Assembly (NCBI GenBank): GCA_021793015.1
Contig: JAJYTO010000005.1
Location: forward strand, 1 to 43,627
DNA length: 43,627 nt
Direction: 5' to 3'
From: Bacillota bacterium
GTDB lineage: Bacteria; Bacillota; Bacilli; Alicyclobacillales; SLC66
The notes under the pieces: model-generated
What the model saw: only the letters and a program-made list of their open reading frames with translations
What the model was told of the DNA's origin: nothing
Databases searched by the model: none
Shown: in pieces, positions 7,755 through 15,689 of the stretch
How the letters are laid out: each line of letters starts with the position of its first letter
Position numbering within the stretch: the stretch's first letter is position 1
Position numbers and translations under genes: made by a program

Positions 7755-9011
7755 ATGCTCCAGAAATTCACGGCCACAAATTACCGAAATCTGCGATTGA
7801 ATGAACTGCCATTGAAGCGGATTAACATCCTGATCGGTCCAAACAATTCCGGAAAAACCAACTTGATCGATGCGGTTGGATTTCTTTCACATGTATTGCT
7901 CAGCGAACGAAAAGACTCTGGATTCTTGTCAGAAATAGCACTAAGAGGATGGGACGATATTTTGCGCCGCGCTTCGGATCGTCCTGCGCAGATCAATCTC
8001 AAGTGGGTCTTCACCCCTGACCAAGAGTATCACGATCTGTGTTACGATATCAGCTTTCAGATAGACAAAGCGGATCAACCACCCAGAGGTTTTTTTATAA
8101 CACATGAGCAACTGCGGTACGAACAACCCGCCGAGGGACATGCCAGTCCGTATAATTTCTTTTTGAGTCCCAGTGAACCTAATGGAAAAGGGGCATTTTC
8201 CGCCCACGCCAGAACGGAAGGGAAACCAAGAACTATATACTTGGACGTAGATCCCCGGGACACCGTTTTCAGACAAGTAACCACTCTGCTAGAGGACGCG
8301 AAGTTCCGCACTGATGTATATCCAACCTTCATGAAGGCAGTCCAAAAAGTAAAGAGTTATTTCGAAGGCTACTATTCGTACTCCAGTACGTATCTTCGCT
8401 TGGATACACTTAGAGAACCTGTCAAGTTTGAAATGGACTCGACACAACTTGGACGAGACGGCTCCAATTTTGTTAACGTTTTAAGTTTCCTCGACAAACA
8501 ATATGATTTCTTGGATACGTATACGGAATCTCTGAGGGAACTCATTCATGGACTGTCTAAAGTAAAGGTGCTGCATCGAACACAGACCAACGTGGATGTG
8601 GAGTTGCGCATCGACAACAGTCCCTTTAAACTAAAGGAAATGTCTGACGGAACCCTTAAAGCAATGCTGTTGAATTTGCTGTTGCATACGCCCGAAAGGG
8701 TCTCCCTTCTCAGTCTGGACGAACCCGAGGTCAACCTCCATCCAGCCTGGCTGAAAGTCGTGGCACGCTGGATCCTTACGTCAAGCTCGGCAGATCAGAT
8801 TTTCATCAGCACCCATTCGCCTGATTTGCTGGATGGTTTCACTGAGGCCTTTCAACAAGGAGAGGTGAATCTTCTGGTGGGCAGTTTGAGTTCTGATCAG
8901 ACCATTATTCCAGCTCATCCCGACCAAGTCAGTAATTTTTTGAACGATGGCTGGGAGTTGGGAGACTTGTACCGCGTTGGAGAACCCCTGTTGGGCGGGT
9001 GGCCGTGGTGA
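7755..9011 (+). CDS. AAA ATPase (AAA_21/OLD-like), likely defence ATPase
   Basis: The 418-residue ATPase has an SMC/OLD-type start (FTATNYRNLRLNELPLKRIN), Walker A GPNNSGKT (about residues 28-35), a signature-like region KEMSDGTLKAMLL, and Walker B LSLDEPEVNLHP followed by the switch histidine in FISTHSPDLLDG. It overlaps the next gene, a DUF4276 protein, in a GTGA junction, so translation is coupled. The layout (ATPase plus small Toprim-like partner) is shared by several anti-phage systems such as PARIS (AriA/AriB) and RloAB/AbiL. I see no nuclease domain in the ATPase itself. GAGG lies upstream of the ATG. Codon use is less GC-rich than in the metabolic genes on the left, consistent with transfer. 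Confidence 0.85.
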   Translation: MLQKFTATNYRNLRLNELPLKRINILIGPNNSGKTNLIDAVGFLSHVLLSERKDSGFLSEIALRGWDDILRRASDRPAQINLKWVFTPDQEYHDLCYDISFQIDKADQPPRGFFITHEQLRYEQPAEGHASPYNFFLSPSEPNGKGAFSAHARTEGKPRTIYLDVDPRDTVFRQVTTLLEDAKFRTDVYPTFMKAVQKVKSYFEGYYSYSSTYLRLDTLREPVKFEMDSTQLGRDGSNFVNVLSFLDKQYDFLDTYTESLRELIHGLSKVKVLHRTQTNVDVELRIDNSPFKLKEMSDGTLKAMLLNLLLHTPERVSLLSLDEPEVNLHPAWLKVVARWILTSSSADQIFISTHSPDLLDGFTEAFQQGEVNLLVGSLSSDQTIIPAHPDQVSNFLNDGWELGDLYRVGEPLLGGWPW

Positions 9012-9712
9012 TTAAAATCGGCTATTTCATGACCGGAGGCTATACAGAAATGGGTGGCATGCCGCCTTTTCTGGAAAAGATAAACCCGCATGTACGATGG
9101 CAAAGATGCTTTCCAACGAAAATGAAACCTAAAGGCAAATTCAGCCGCAACGAATCGGCGCCGAGAGTGGAACAGCGCGGCATCACCGGAAAATCGTTAG
9201 TTGAGAATATGCTCTCGCGTTTACAAAAGTACTACCGCAGCCACGATTACGACTACTTTCTGCTTATTGATGACCTGGATTGCAGATTCAACGGAGACGG
9301 AGACCAATATGAAAGTTGGAAGTTGGAATTGTCGGACCAGGTGAATAAAGCTCTTGAACGAGAGACGAATACCGAGGTGCTCTTTGCCTCGCCAGAGATT
9401 GAGGCATGGTTCGTCGCTGATTGGGAAAATAGCTTTGGGAAGGAATACCGCACCCTATCTCATCCGCTGAAAAGCAAACTGAAAATCGAACAAGGAAAGA
9501 ACTTCTGGAACTCGCCAGAGAGTTACGGCGGAGCACTAGTCAATGGAAGCTGCGAGTTTAAGCTCAGCGAAACGATTCAACGCGCCCTTTCAGAGACACC
9601 CAACAACCAGACTTGCAGATATTCCAAGAGAACCAACGGCGCAGCCATGCTGGGCCGCATTGAACCGGGCCATGTGGCGCACGTATGCCGTCTTTACTTC
9701 GCCCCCGTCTAG
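8999..9712 (+). CDS. DUF4276-type putative effector, partner of AAA ATPase
   Basis: A protein of about 235 residues. It has a hydrophobic strand followed by acidic residues (FLLIDDLDCRF) and the DUF4276 hallmark ASPEIEAWFVADW, both typical of the Toprim-like effector partners of defence ATPases as recalled. GTG codons at 8999, 9005 and 9008 are all in frame. The GTG at 9008 forms a GTGA overlap with the ATPase stop and is an attractive coupled start. The C-terminal motif YSKRTNGAAMLGRI fits the family, where a similar Lys/Arg-rich block precedes the end. I infer a nuclease or effector role controlled by the ATPase. No experimentally named system is claimed. Confidence 0.72.
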   Translation: MAVVIKIGYFMTGGYTEMGGMPPFLEKINPHVRWQRCFPTKMKPKGKFSRNESAPRVEQRGITGKSLVENMLSRLQKYYRSHDYDYFLLIDDLDCRFNGDGDQYESWKLELSDQVNKALERETNTEVLFASPEIEAWFVADWENSFGKEYRTLSHPLKSKLKIEQGKNFWNSPESYGGALVNGSCEFKLSETIQRALSETPNNQTCRYSKRTNGAAMLGRIEPGHVAHVCRLYFAPV

Positions 9713-9811
9713 CAGTCAATCCAAATAATAGCTATGCCTGCGACGCAGCGCCGCCAGCGCTTCGAACACCGCTTCACGAAGAATGTCCATGACCGCAGCA
9801 GGAACCCCTAT

Positions 9812-9955
9812 CTAAATCTGCATCTTCATTGCTGACGACAAAGAGCCGCGTGCGTAAATTGAGTTGGAACTGATGGTCACATCATCGATTTGCACGTCGC
9901 TAACCTCGTCTATTGTAAAACCGTTACCTATGTCAATTAGGTATCCTTTAGTCAT
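9812..9955 (-). pseudogene. Truncated copy of the 11925-12314 gene
   Basis: Read on the minus strand from an ATG at 9955, about 40 codons (MTKGYLIDIGNGFTIDEVSD...) closely match the protein encoded at 11925-12314. The match is then lost and the frame stops at 9812. Nucleotide similarity covers roughly 9830-9955 against 12075-12205. It is a partial duplication of an unknown gene. Confidence 0.8.
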
Positions 9956-9958
9956 CTC

Positions 9959-9986
9959 CTTGTTCAATATTGCATGAAACGTCGGA
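9959..9986 (+). repeat. 28-nt fragment of rloB
   Basis: These 28 nt match 17099-17126 inside the RloB gene with one mismatch (coding LVQYCMKRR). The fragment is joined directly to the truncated unknown gene on its left. It shows that another rloB-like gene once stood here or that recombination copied a piece of it. Confidence 0.7.
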
Positions 9987-10065
9987 TGCTTCTCTCATAT
10001 CTGAAATAAGTTCACATCCAGGCCCGGTCTCGATTGATCTCCATAATCTCGGAAAATAGCGTCGG

Positions 10066-10146
10066 CTAGAAGTAATGATCCGTCTGCTTGAAAAGTTCCC
10101 AACCCTCATTTTCGCAAAATCGCTTGTGATCCCTCGAATTAGGCAT
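10066..10146 (-). pseudogene. Toxin-like gene remnant (26 codons)
   Basis: From an ATG at 10146 the minus strand reads MPNSRDHKRFCENEGWEL and continues for eight more residues to a stop at 10066. This resembles the N-terminus of small proteins annotated as cytotoxic translational repressors of toxin-antitoxin systems, from memory. Its ATG overlaps the stop of an upstream fragment on the same strand (reading MHFPYVLKVAMQADQEDVVK, about 10150-10215). That arrangement suggests the 3' end of a partner gene. Only fragments remain. Confidence 0.5.
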
Positions 10147-10230
10147 GGATCAGTTTCACGACGTCTTCCTGATCAGCCTGCATGGCGACTTTGAGCACAT
10201 AAGGGAAATGCATGCGCCGGTGAGGATCTA

Positions 10231-10384
10231 GCGGTAAATGAACTGCGGGAGCTCCAACATCAGTTTGGAGTCAAGGATTACGAAAGTCGCGAAAGCCTTC
10301 GACTGAAATTGAAGCATATCCTTGATCTTGATCCACTCGAATTCGTATACCTTTATGAGATTATAAAGCGGCCAGGCTCCATAC
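10231..10384 (+). pseudogene. C-terminal fragment of an unknown protein
   Basis: The plus strand reads a protein-like stretch (AVNELRELQHQFGVKDYES ... LDLDPLEFVYLYEIIKRPG) with ordinary amphipathic composition. It then runs without a natural end into the antisense of manC, stopping at 10503. No in-frame start with a ribosome site is visible upstream. It is most likely the severed end of a gene cut by the recombination that placed manC here. Confidence 0.45.
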
Positions 10385-10424
10385 CCTCCCCGCACGCATG
10401 GCCCTGCCCGCCCGCGCCGTCCGA

Positions 10425-11861
10425 CTACGCCGACGGCGCGGAACCGGCCTTCATCGGCACCGCCGCTTCCACACTCCGCAGGCCCCCGGTCACGGCAAGA
10501 TAATCAACGATCTCCGCCCATGTATGATACCGCCGGACGATGTCGTGCTCCACGATCTCCGATCCGCGCTGAACCTCGATGAAGGCCAGCTTGTCCCGCG
10601 CGCGGATCGCATGCCACTGCTCGGGGTGAATCCTGACCACATCGCCGGCCGTCACCTGCACCAGACGCCCGTCGACGGCCACCTCCCCGTTGCCCTCCAG
10701 GACCGTCCACATCTCCGCGCGCCTCTCATGCTTATGGTAGCTGAGATTATGTCCCGGCAAGAGTTCGATCCAGCGCGTCAGAACCTCCGTGCCGTCCGAC
10801 AGCTCCTGATAGTCCATGACGCGATACAGTCCCCAGCGGCGTTCCTCAAACATCGGACGCCCCTCAAAGGGAGCCACGATCTCCTTCACCTGGGTGCTCA
10901 TTTCCTTGTCGGCCACCAGCATCCCGTCGGGCGTGGCCACGACGATCGCATCGCGCAGCCCAATCGTCAGAAGCGGGATTCCCAGCTCATTGATGACATG
11001 CGTGTCCTCACACCGGAACTGTCCTCCCTTGCCGATGAACCGGTCCGCGATCCGCTGCGACAGCGAGCCCCAGGTGCCCAGATCCATCCACAGGCCCGAA
11101 AACGGATGGACGGCGATCGAGGACGCCTTCTCGACGACCTCGTAGTCGAAGCTCCGTTTGGGAAGCGAGGGGAACGCCCCTGCGAGCTCGCCGAACGAGA
11201 ACGGCAGCCCCCGCTCATTCAGCACGCCCTTCATATAGCCCAAGCGGAAGCAAAATACGCCGCAATTCCACAGCGCCCCTTCCGCCACCAATCGCTCCGC
11301 CGCGTCCCGCGCCGGCTTTTCCACAAACGACGCCACCCGCTTCCATCCGGACGCGCCGCCGCCCCCGTGGAATCCGGATTCAACGCGTATGTAGCCAAAT
11401 TTGCCGCTGGCCTCAGTGGGCTGCACGCCCATCAAGACCATGTCGGCGCCCGATTCCTCCAACACCTGCGGCAGCATCTTGAGGCCTGCAAAGAACTCAC
11501 TGTCCACGTAGGGATCGATGGGCATAATGACAACCATGTCATCCTCGGGGACCTTCTCCACGTCCCACAAATACGCGCACGCCAGCGCAATGGCCGGAAA
11601 CGTGTCCCGACGCGCAGGCTCCTCGATGAACGGGGCCCGTCCGATCTGCGCCTCAATCACATCAAGCTGCGCCCGCGACGAGCAGATGTACGCATCCTCC
11701 TGCAGGTCGGCCTCGCCGATCTGGGTCCAGACGCGCTGCAACATCGACATCGGTTCTCCACCTGCGGTCGGCAGAACCCGCAGAAACTGCTTGGAGCGGA
11801 TATCATTGGACATCGGCCACAGACGCTTCCCTGAACCACCCGACAGCAGCACCAGCTTCAC
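10425..11861 (-). CDS. manC: Mannose-1-phosphate guanylyltransferase / mannose-6-phosphate isomerase
   Basis: The 478-residue bifunctional enzyme makes GDP-mannose from mannose-1-phosphate and GTP, and interconverts mannose-6-P and fructose-6-P. The nucleotidyltransferase signature LSGGSGKRLWP is at residues 6-16. FVEKPA and the central ManC core follow, and the C-terminal cupin (type II PMI) includes PGHNLSYHKHERRAEMW and EQWHAI metal-ligand histidines. The start is GTG at 11861 behind a G-rich GGAGGGGGAG site. GDP-mannose feeds the two Gmd enzymes further right, so this gene belongs functionally to the glycan locus although it lies about 6 kb before it. A long antisense frame on the plus strand is a shadow of its GC-rich codons. 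Confidence 0.96.
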   Translation of the reverse strand: MKLVLLSGGSGKRLWPMSNDIRSKQFLRVLPTAGGEPMSMLQRVWTQIGEADLQEDAYICSSRAQLDVIEAQIGRAPFIEEPARRDTFPAIALACAYLWDVEKVPEDDMVVIMPIDPYVDSEFFAGLKMLPQVLEESGADMVLMGVQPTEASGKFGYIRVESGFHGGGGASGWKRVASFVEKPARDAAERLVAEGALWNCGVFCFRLGYMKGVLNERGLPFSFGELAGAFPSLPKRSFDYEVVEKASSIAVHPFSGLWMDLGTWGSLSQRIADRFIGKGGQFRCEDTHVINELGIPLLTIGLRDAIVVATPDGMLVADKEMSTQVKEIVAPFEGRPMFEERRWGLYRVMDYQELSDGTEVLTRWIELLPGHNLSYHKHERRAEMWTVLEGNGEVAVDGRLVQVTAGDVVRIHPEQWHAIRARDKLAFIEVQRGSEIVEHDIVRRYHTWAEIVDYLAVTGGLRSVEAAVPMKAGSAPSA

Positions 11862-11924
11862 CGCCGCTCCCCCTCCCCCAACCGTTCCGATGGAACGAGT
11901 GAATTTTGCTGTTCATCTTTGGGT

Positions 11925-12314
11925 TTATTCTTGATATCGGTCTTCCTCCCAAGAAGAGGTATCGACGTGGATATCCACGTGTAGGGGTTCTAAGTTGCCA
12001 TCCAGTGTTGCTTGGAACGTTCCTGGGAACGATTCCTCTATCTCCATGCCATCGCGGCTAGGGCCAAACTGCAACTCCCCGCTGACGACAAATGAACCGC
12101 GTACGTGAATTGAGTTGGAACTGATGGTGACATCATCGATTTGCACGTCGCTAACCTCGTCTATTCTAAAACCGTTACCTATATCAATTAGGTATCTTTC
12201 TGTCATCTCCTTTTCCAAGACGCCCTCTATCCCATCAATGGTTACCCCCACGCGCCTTTTAGGCTTTCGGGCGTTGTACGATTTGGCTTTCCTTTGGACA
12301 CAAAATGAGACCAA
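11925..12314 (-). CDS. Hypothetical protein, acidic beta-rich
   Basis: I do not recognise this family. The frame encodes up to 129 residues. Its core (TERYLIDIGNGFRIDEVSD ... VDIHVDTSSWEEDRYQE) is acidic with alternating hydrophobic residues and looks like a small beta-rich domain. A GGAG abuts the internal ATG at about 12208, so a start somewhat further upstream is likelier than that ATG. The gene is upstream of manC on the same strand. A truncated duplicate lies at 9812-9955, on the far side of manC, so this gene and manC were moved together by duplication. Confidence 0.55.
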   Translation of the reverse strand: MVSFCVQRKAKSYNARKPKRRVGVTIDGIEGVLEKEMTERYLIDIGNGFRIDEVSDVQIDDVTISSNSIHVRGSFVVSGELQFGPSRDGMEIEESFPGTFQATLDGNLEPLHVDIHVDTSSWEEDRYQE

Positions 12315-12337
12315 TTATTATCCCGCCTTAACAGAGG

Positions 12338-12670
12338 ATTCCCAGTTCGTTGATGACATGCGTGTCCTTACACCGAAATTGTCGTCCCTTATTGTACAAT
12401 TCCTCTGTAGGCAGGTTTCGAGCGAATCGGCATAGCTATGCTTTGATGCGCTTTCATCAATTCATCCATTATAATTCCTTGCCGGAGACCGTGTCCATAG
12501 AGGTCAACCGTCGACATCCTCCGTGCCGTCAAACAACTCCTTACAGTCCATGACGCGATACAGTCCCCAGCGGCGCTCCTCGAACATCGGGCGCCCTTCA
12601 AAGGGAGCCACGAGTTCCTTAATGTGAGGACTCATTTCCTTGTCGGCCACCAGCACCCCGTCTGACGTTC
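12338..12670 (-). pseudogene. Scrambled manC fragments
   Basis: Two blocks match manC. 12338-12390 corresponds to about 10976-11030, and 12526-12665 corresponds to about 10789-10928. Their order on the strand is reversed relative to intact manC, and unrelated sequence (about 12391-12525) lies between them. Neither block keeps a functional frame of useful length. The second block encodes a DGVLVADKEMS ... FEGRPMFEERRWGLYRVMD stretch like the GT/cupin boundary of ManC. This is a duplicated, rearranged remnant. Confidence 0.85.
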
Positions 12671-12703
12671 GCAGCGAAATCATATATATGTTATAATAAG
12701 GCC

Positions 12704-12840
12704 ATGGGCCGGGAGACTCAATTTTATCGCAAAGGAAACGGAGACGGTCCCGTGGAGGATTACCTTGAGTCACTGACCGAGAAACATGCCGCCAAGGTTC
12801 TGCGCTCAATGGAACTCCTTGAGGAATTCGGGCCGTCAAG
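12704..12840 (+). pseudogene. HigB/RelE-type toxin gene, 3' part deleted
   Basis: From the ATG at 12704 about 45 residues (GRETQFYRKGNGDGPVEDY ... SMELLEEFG) match the N-terminal half of phage-derived Gp49-like/HigB toxins, which normally run to about 100-120 residues. The similarity stops near 12840, where the sequence fuses to the leader of the HTH antitoxin gene. The remaining frame ends at 12889. The C-terminal half with the RNase residues is absent, so the toxin is inactive. A TATAAT at 12692-12697 directly precedes the gene and probably drives the operon. Confidence 0.75.
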
Positions 12841-12860
12841 CGGAAAGGAAACAACAGACC

Positions 12861-13169
12861 GTGAGCGATCTGCAAGAATACCCCAGTAAACGCGTACAAA
12901 ACCCTGAGTTCGAGAAGCATTGGGAAGAAAGTCGCTTGCAGTATGAGGTTGCCCGTCAACTCATTCAACTCCGGAAACAGGCCGGATTGACTCAAGAAGA
13001 ATTGGCTCGTAAGCTCCATACCCGACAAAGCGAAATTTCTCGAATCGAAAATGGGGATCAAAACATCTCGCTTGAAAAACTTCGGAGAATGGTCGAAGCG
13101 ATGGGGGGCAACGTAGAAATCCGAATTGAATCATCTCCAACCCCTGACCACGATGTGATCAAACAGTAA
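12861..13169 (+). CDS. HTH (XRE) antitoxin, HigA-like
   Basis: A 102-residue protein with an XRE helix-turn-helix (about residues 34-75: LRKQAGLTQEELARKL ... QSEISRIENG ... ISLEKLRRMVEA). It shows the HigA-type ending in which the domain is followed by a short tail. The GTG at 12861 is preceded by AAAGGA. The gene follows a truncated toxin gene and precedes a Fic gene. In an intact system HigA binds HigB and represses the operon. Here the antitoxin has outlived its toxin and may persist as a plain DNA-binding regulator, possibly of the adjacent fic gene. Confidence 0.85.
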   Translation: MSDLQEYPSKRVQNPEFEKHWEESRLQYEVARQLIQLRKQAGLTQEELARKLHTRQSEISRIENGDQNISLEKLRRMVEAMGGNVEIRIESSPTPDHDVIKQ

Positions 13170-13213
13170 TGCATTGGCGCCATTGCAATGTTGGATGATG
13201 AGGGGAGTCGGTC

Positions 13214-14110
13214 ATGAGTCCATTGGATGTGCTGCAACGATTGGATGCCAAAAAAGCCAAACTGGATCACGCGCGCCCGCTTCCCCATGCCTCGGTACAA
13301 AGCCTGCTGCAAGACTTTCGCGTCCGATATGCGCACGAAACGACAGCGCTCGAAGGCAACACATTGACTTTACGAGAGACGCAGGTTGTATTGGAGCACG
13401 GCATTACGATCGCAGGAAAACCCCTGCGCGATCATCTTGAAGTTATCAACGCCAATGATGCGCTGGATTGGCTCACGGTCGCCTTGGATAGTAAAGAACC
13501 TGTTTCAGAAAGAACTATATTGCGGTTTCACTCCATGCTCATGAAGGGTATTCTACAAGATGAAGCAGGTTTGTATCGCAGGGCGCCCGTATTTATACGC
13601 GGTGCTGCACATGTTCCTCCCAATTGGCGTAAAGTGCCGGAGTTAATGGCCGAATTTGAATCATGGTTAAAAAAAGCGACGGATGTTCATCCGATTGTAC
13701 TCGCGGCGCGAGCCCATATTCGGTTGTCAAGAATTCATCCGTTCACGGATGGAAACGGCAGAACCTGCAGACTATTGGTTAATTATATCTTGATGCAACA
13801 TGGATACCCGCCTGCTCTGTATACGGCAGGAGAAAGAGTTTCGTACCTGAATGCGCTCCGTGAAGCGGATGAAGGCAACGAGGAAGCGTTTGTGAAAGTG
13901 ACCGCAGCGGCTGCAGAATGGACGCTCGACAGGTACTTGGCCTTAGTCGAAGAGACGGTTCATGACAAGCCTGCGCCGTCTGCATCGAGGAAGAGAACGC
14001 GCACTTGCTCGGTTCGCTGCCAAACGTCTTCTGCTCCCGTCTCCACCTGCAGATGCGTGTGCGGCGGAAAGAATCACGGTAGCACGGCGCATCGACGATC
14101 TCCGGAATGA
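13214..14110 (+). CDS. Fic-domain AMPylase-type protein
   Basis: The 298-residue Fic protein carries the catalytic motif HPFTDGNGR (residues 175-183), which in known members transfers AMP or related groups to target proteins. An N-terminal inhibitory helix motif, TTALEGN (about 43-49), fits [S/T]xxxE[G/N], i.e. a class II self-inhibited Fic. GAGGGG lies upstream of the ATG. The last 45 residues or so (after HDKPAPSASRKR) are Cys/Ser-rich and unlike a Fic C-terminus. An alternative frame over the same bases reads smoothly to a stop at about 14116, so a late frameshift is possible. It directly follows the HigA-like gene. Confidence 0.88.
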   Translation: MSPLDVLQRLDAKKAKLDHARPLPHASVQSLLQDFRVRYAHETTALEGNTLTLRETQVVLEHGITIAGKPLRDHLEVINANDALDWLTVALDSKEPVSERTILRFHSMLMKGILQDEAGLYRRAPVFIRGAAHVPPNWRKVPELMAEFESWLKKATDVHPIVLAARAHIRLSRIHPFTDGNGRTCRLLVNYILMQHGYPPALYTAGERVSYLNALREADEGNEEAFVKVTAAAAEWTLDRYLALVEETVHDKPAPSASRKRTRTCSVRCQTSSAPVSTCRCVCGGKNHGSTAHRRSPE

Positions 14111-14276
14111 GGTGTAAATCAGCACGGTATACTGAGGTGTTTCTGGCTAACCTGAATGGGGACGCGGCGACACGCGCTCATATTCACGAAGAATGCCCTT
14201 GGGAAACAATGAGCAGGCGGCTGCTTCCGTGAGATAAAAAAGGCATCCTCCATTGTTGAGCGAGTCAAATGGCAGA

Positions 14277-14663
14277 TCATTGTCTTTCGTGGAGGTACAG
14301 CCGCCGATATATATCATCCGGAAGCCACCGATGGCCAAATCCGCGAACCCGAATGGCCGCGCCGGTATCCTGGTACACGATGCGAAGATCGGCCGGGTGT
14401 TTGGCGGTGCGTCGACTTTGAAAATGAAAGCATCTCCATGCGCTCAAATTGGATTTGAGTTCTGCACCCATATCTCTTTTCTTCACAATGAGATTGAGAG
14501 AGTTGACGATTTGAGACATGGCAGTTTCAAACCTCTGTGGATCATCAAAAACATGAGCGATCAACACAATATCATCGACAAGCGCATCTCCGTCCATCTC
14601 AACGCCCGGAACAGCAGAGACGATTCGAATCCATTCCCTCAATCGTTCATCATTGATCGCCAT
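14277..14663 (-). CDS. RelE/ParE-like toxin
   Basis: The 128-residue protein begins MAINDERLREWIRIVS, overlapping the end of the upstream antitoxin gene by 14 nt. Its C-terminal part (DLRIVYQDTG ... AIRVRGFGHRWLPDDIYRRL) resembles the end of RelE-fold toxins, where a Gly-His-Arg turn and a DVYRRL-type end recur. The N-terminal 50 residues are an unusual acidic helical addition. I place it as the toxin of a type II module. The target, probably mRNA or tRNA, is inferred only. Confidence 0.65.
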   Translation of the reverse strand: MAINDERLREWIRIVSAVPGVEMDGDALVDDIVLIAHVFDDPQRFETAMSQIVNSLNLIVKKRDMGAELKSNLSAWRCFHFQSRRTAKHPADLRIVYQDTGAAIRVRGFGHRWLPDDIYRRLYLHERQ

Positions 14664-15012
14664 CCAGAAATCTCCTGATCTTATCCCGCCGCTCCGTGAA
14701 ATTGGCGGTTGCTCTGGCGGACAAATCGTCTCCGGACGCCCAATTGTCCATTTTTTCCCGACGGGACAACAACATTTCAATCTGGATATGCTCCAGTTCT
14801 GACTCCATTTCCTGAAGATACGCCCAAATCGCCTTGTATGTCTCTGGTTTCAGCAATACGGCCGCAGTTTGATTGCGGTCGACAACTTCTAAAGCCGACA
14901 TTTCTTTTAGAGTTTCGCGCCACTCGGTGGAACGTCCCAACTGGGTAACACTAACACGGCCGCCAAGTTGGAATCCGCCGCGAACGATCTCAATCTCCTG
15001 CAACGTGTTCAT
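14650..15012 (-). CDS. Phd/YefM-like antitoxin
   Basis: About 120 residues. The middle (EVVDRNQTAAVLLKPETYKA) is the hydrophobic Phd/YefM-type DNA-binding core, and it is followed by a long charged helix (YLQEMESELEHIQIEML) and an Arg-rich tail. The ATG at 15012 has a purine-rich AAGGAAGGGG stretch upstream, though spacing is long; starts further upstream are open. It overlaps the toxin gene, as usual for such modules. A repeat-rich AT stretch upstream (about 15055-15105, with TATACT on the minus strand) is the likely autoregulated promoter. Confidence 0.65.
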   Translation of the reverse strand: MNTLQEIEIVRGGFQLGGRVSVTQLGRSTEWRETLKEMSALEVVDRNQTAAVLLKPETYKAIWAYLQEMESELEHIQIEMLLSRREKMDNWASGDDLSARATANFTERRDKIRRFLDGDQ

Positions 15013-15115
15013 GGAACTGTTCAGCCCCTTCCTTTCCTCCGACACATCTTCACCCCCGAGTATAACACTGATATATGCACCAGTACACATATAAGTGTGT
15101 TGTTGCGCGCATAGT

Positions 15116-15689
15116 TTTATGCAATCAAACGCATGACCGCCAAAGTTATGGTTCGATTCTTTATGAACTTAAACCTGCAGGCTATCTCGAAATATCGCCG
15201 CAGGTGTATGTTTTTCCCGGTTTTTGGTGGCGCGAAGCGCCATGACAGTCTATCTCGAAAATGCACGAACTGCAGGCCCTCTTTTGGGCAGGGTCCCTGG
15301 AGGAATGCGCTCCGTGATTTGATCAATTCTTGACCATTATATTAGCCATCGGCATGTTCGTCTTACTCATAATCACCAAGGTTACACCAACATCGAGTCG
15401 CCGTGTATTGCCACCCTGCCTCTGAAATCTCGGAACCCTCGGGCTCGTTCAGCGGTTTCAAGCCAGCCATCGACGCGCCTCCAGGAACATATAAGTCCAG
15501 CTTGTCCTTTGGGAACCCGGAAATTCCACGCGCCAACGTCGCAAATGCCGTTTTTGGCGGCGATGTGAAGACTTGTCGCAACTTAATTTGAGGATCACGC
15601 AAAACTGTGTTGCATATGCGGTTTAATTATTGATAAAATCAAGAATAATGATTGGATATGGAGACTTGTGACGCTCGGAGGTGTAAGCC
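15116..15689. other. Intergenic stretch with no supported gene
   Basis: Short open frames exist on both strands (for example 15133-15333 plus and 15363-15602 minus) but none has a convincing ribosome site or recognisable family. Two TATCTCGAAA copies lie about 70 nt apart. Close to the next gene there is a small dyad, TTGAT-AAA-ATCAA (15630-15642), in an AT-rich stretch that may hold the promoter of the ATPase gene at 15690. Confidence 0.5.

Noticed and set aside
10398-11834. 478-codon open frame on the plus strand
   Set aside because: It is the exact antisense of manC, rich in Arg/His/Pro, with no ribosome site or family resemblance; manC has all expected motifs.
14147-14338. 63-codon minus-strand frame overlapping the toxin gene end
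   Set aside because: Overlaps the toxin by about 60 nt in another frame and has no ribosome site; probably a shadow.
15363-15602. 79-codon minus-strand gene
   Set aside because: No ribosome site, no neighbour logic and no family; kept as unassigned intergenic sequence.
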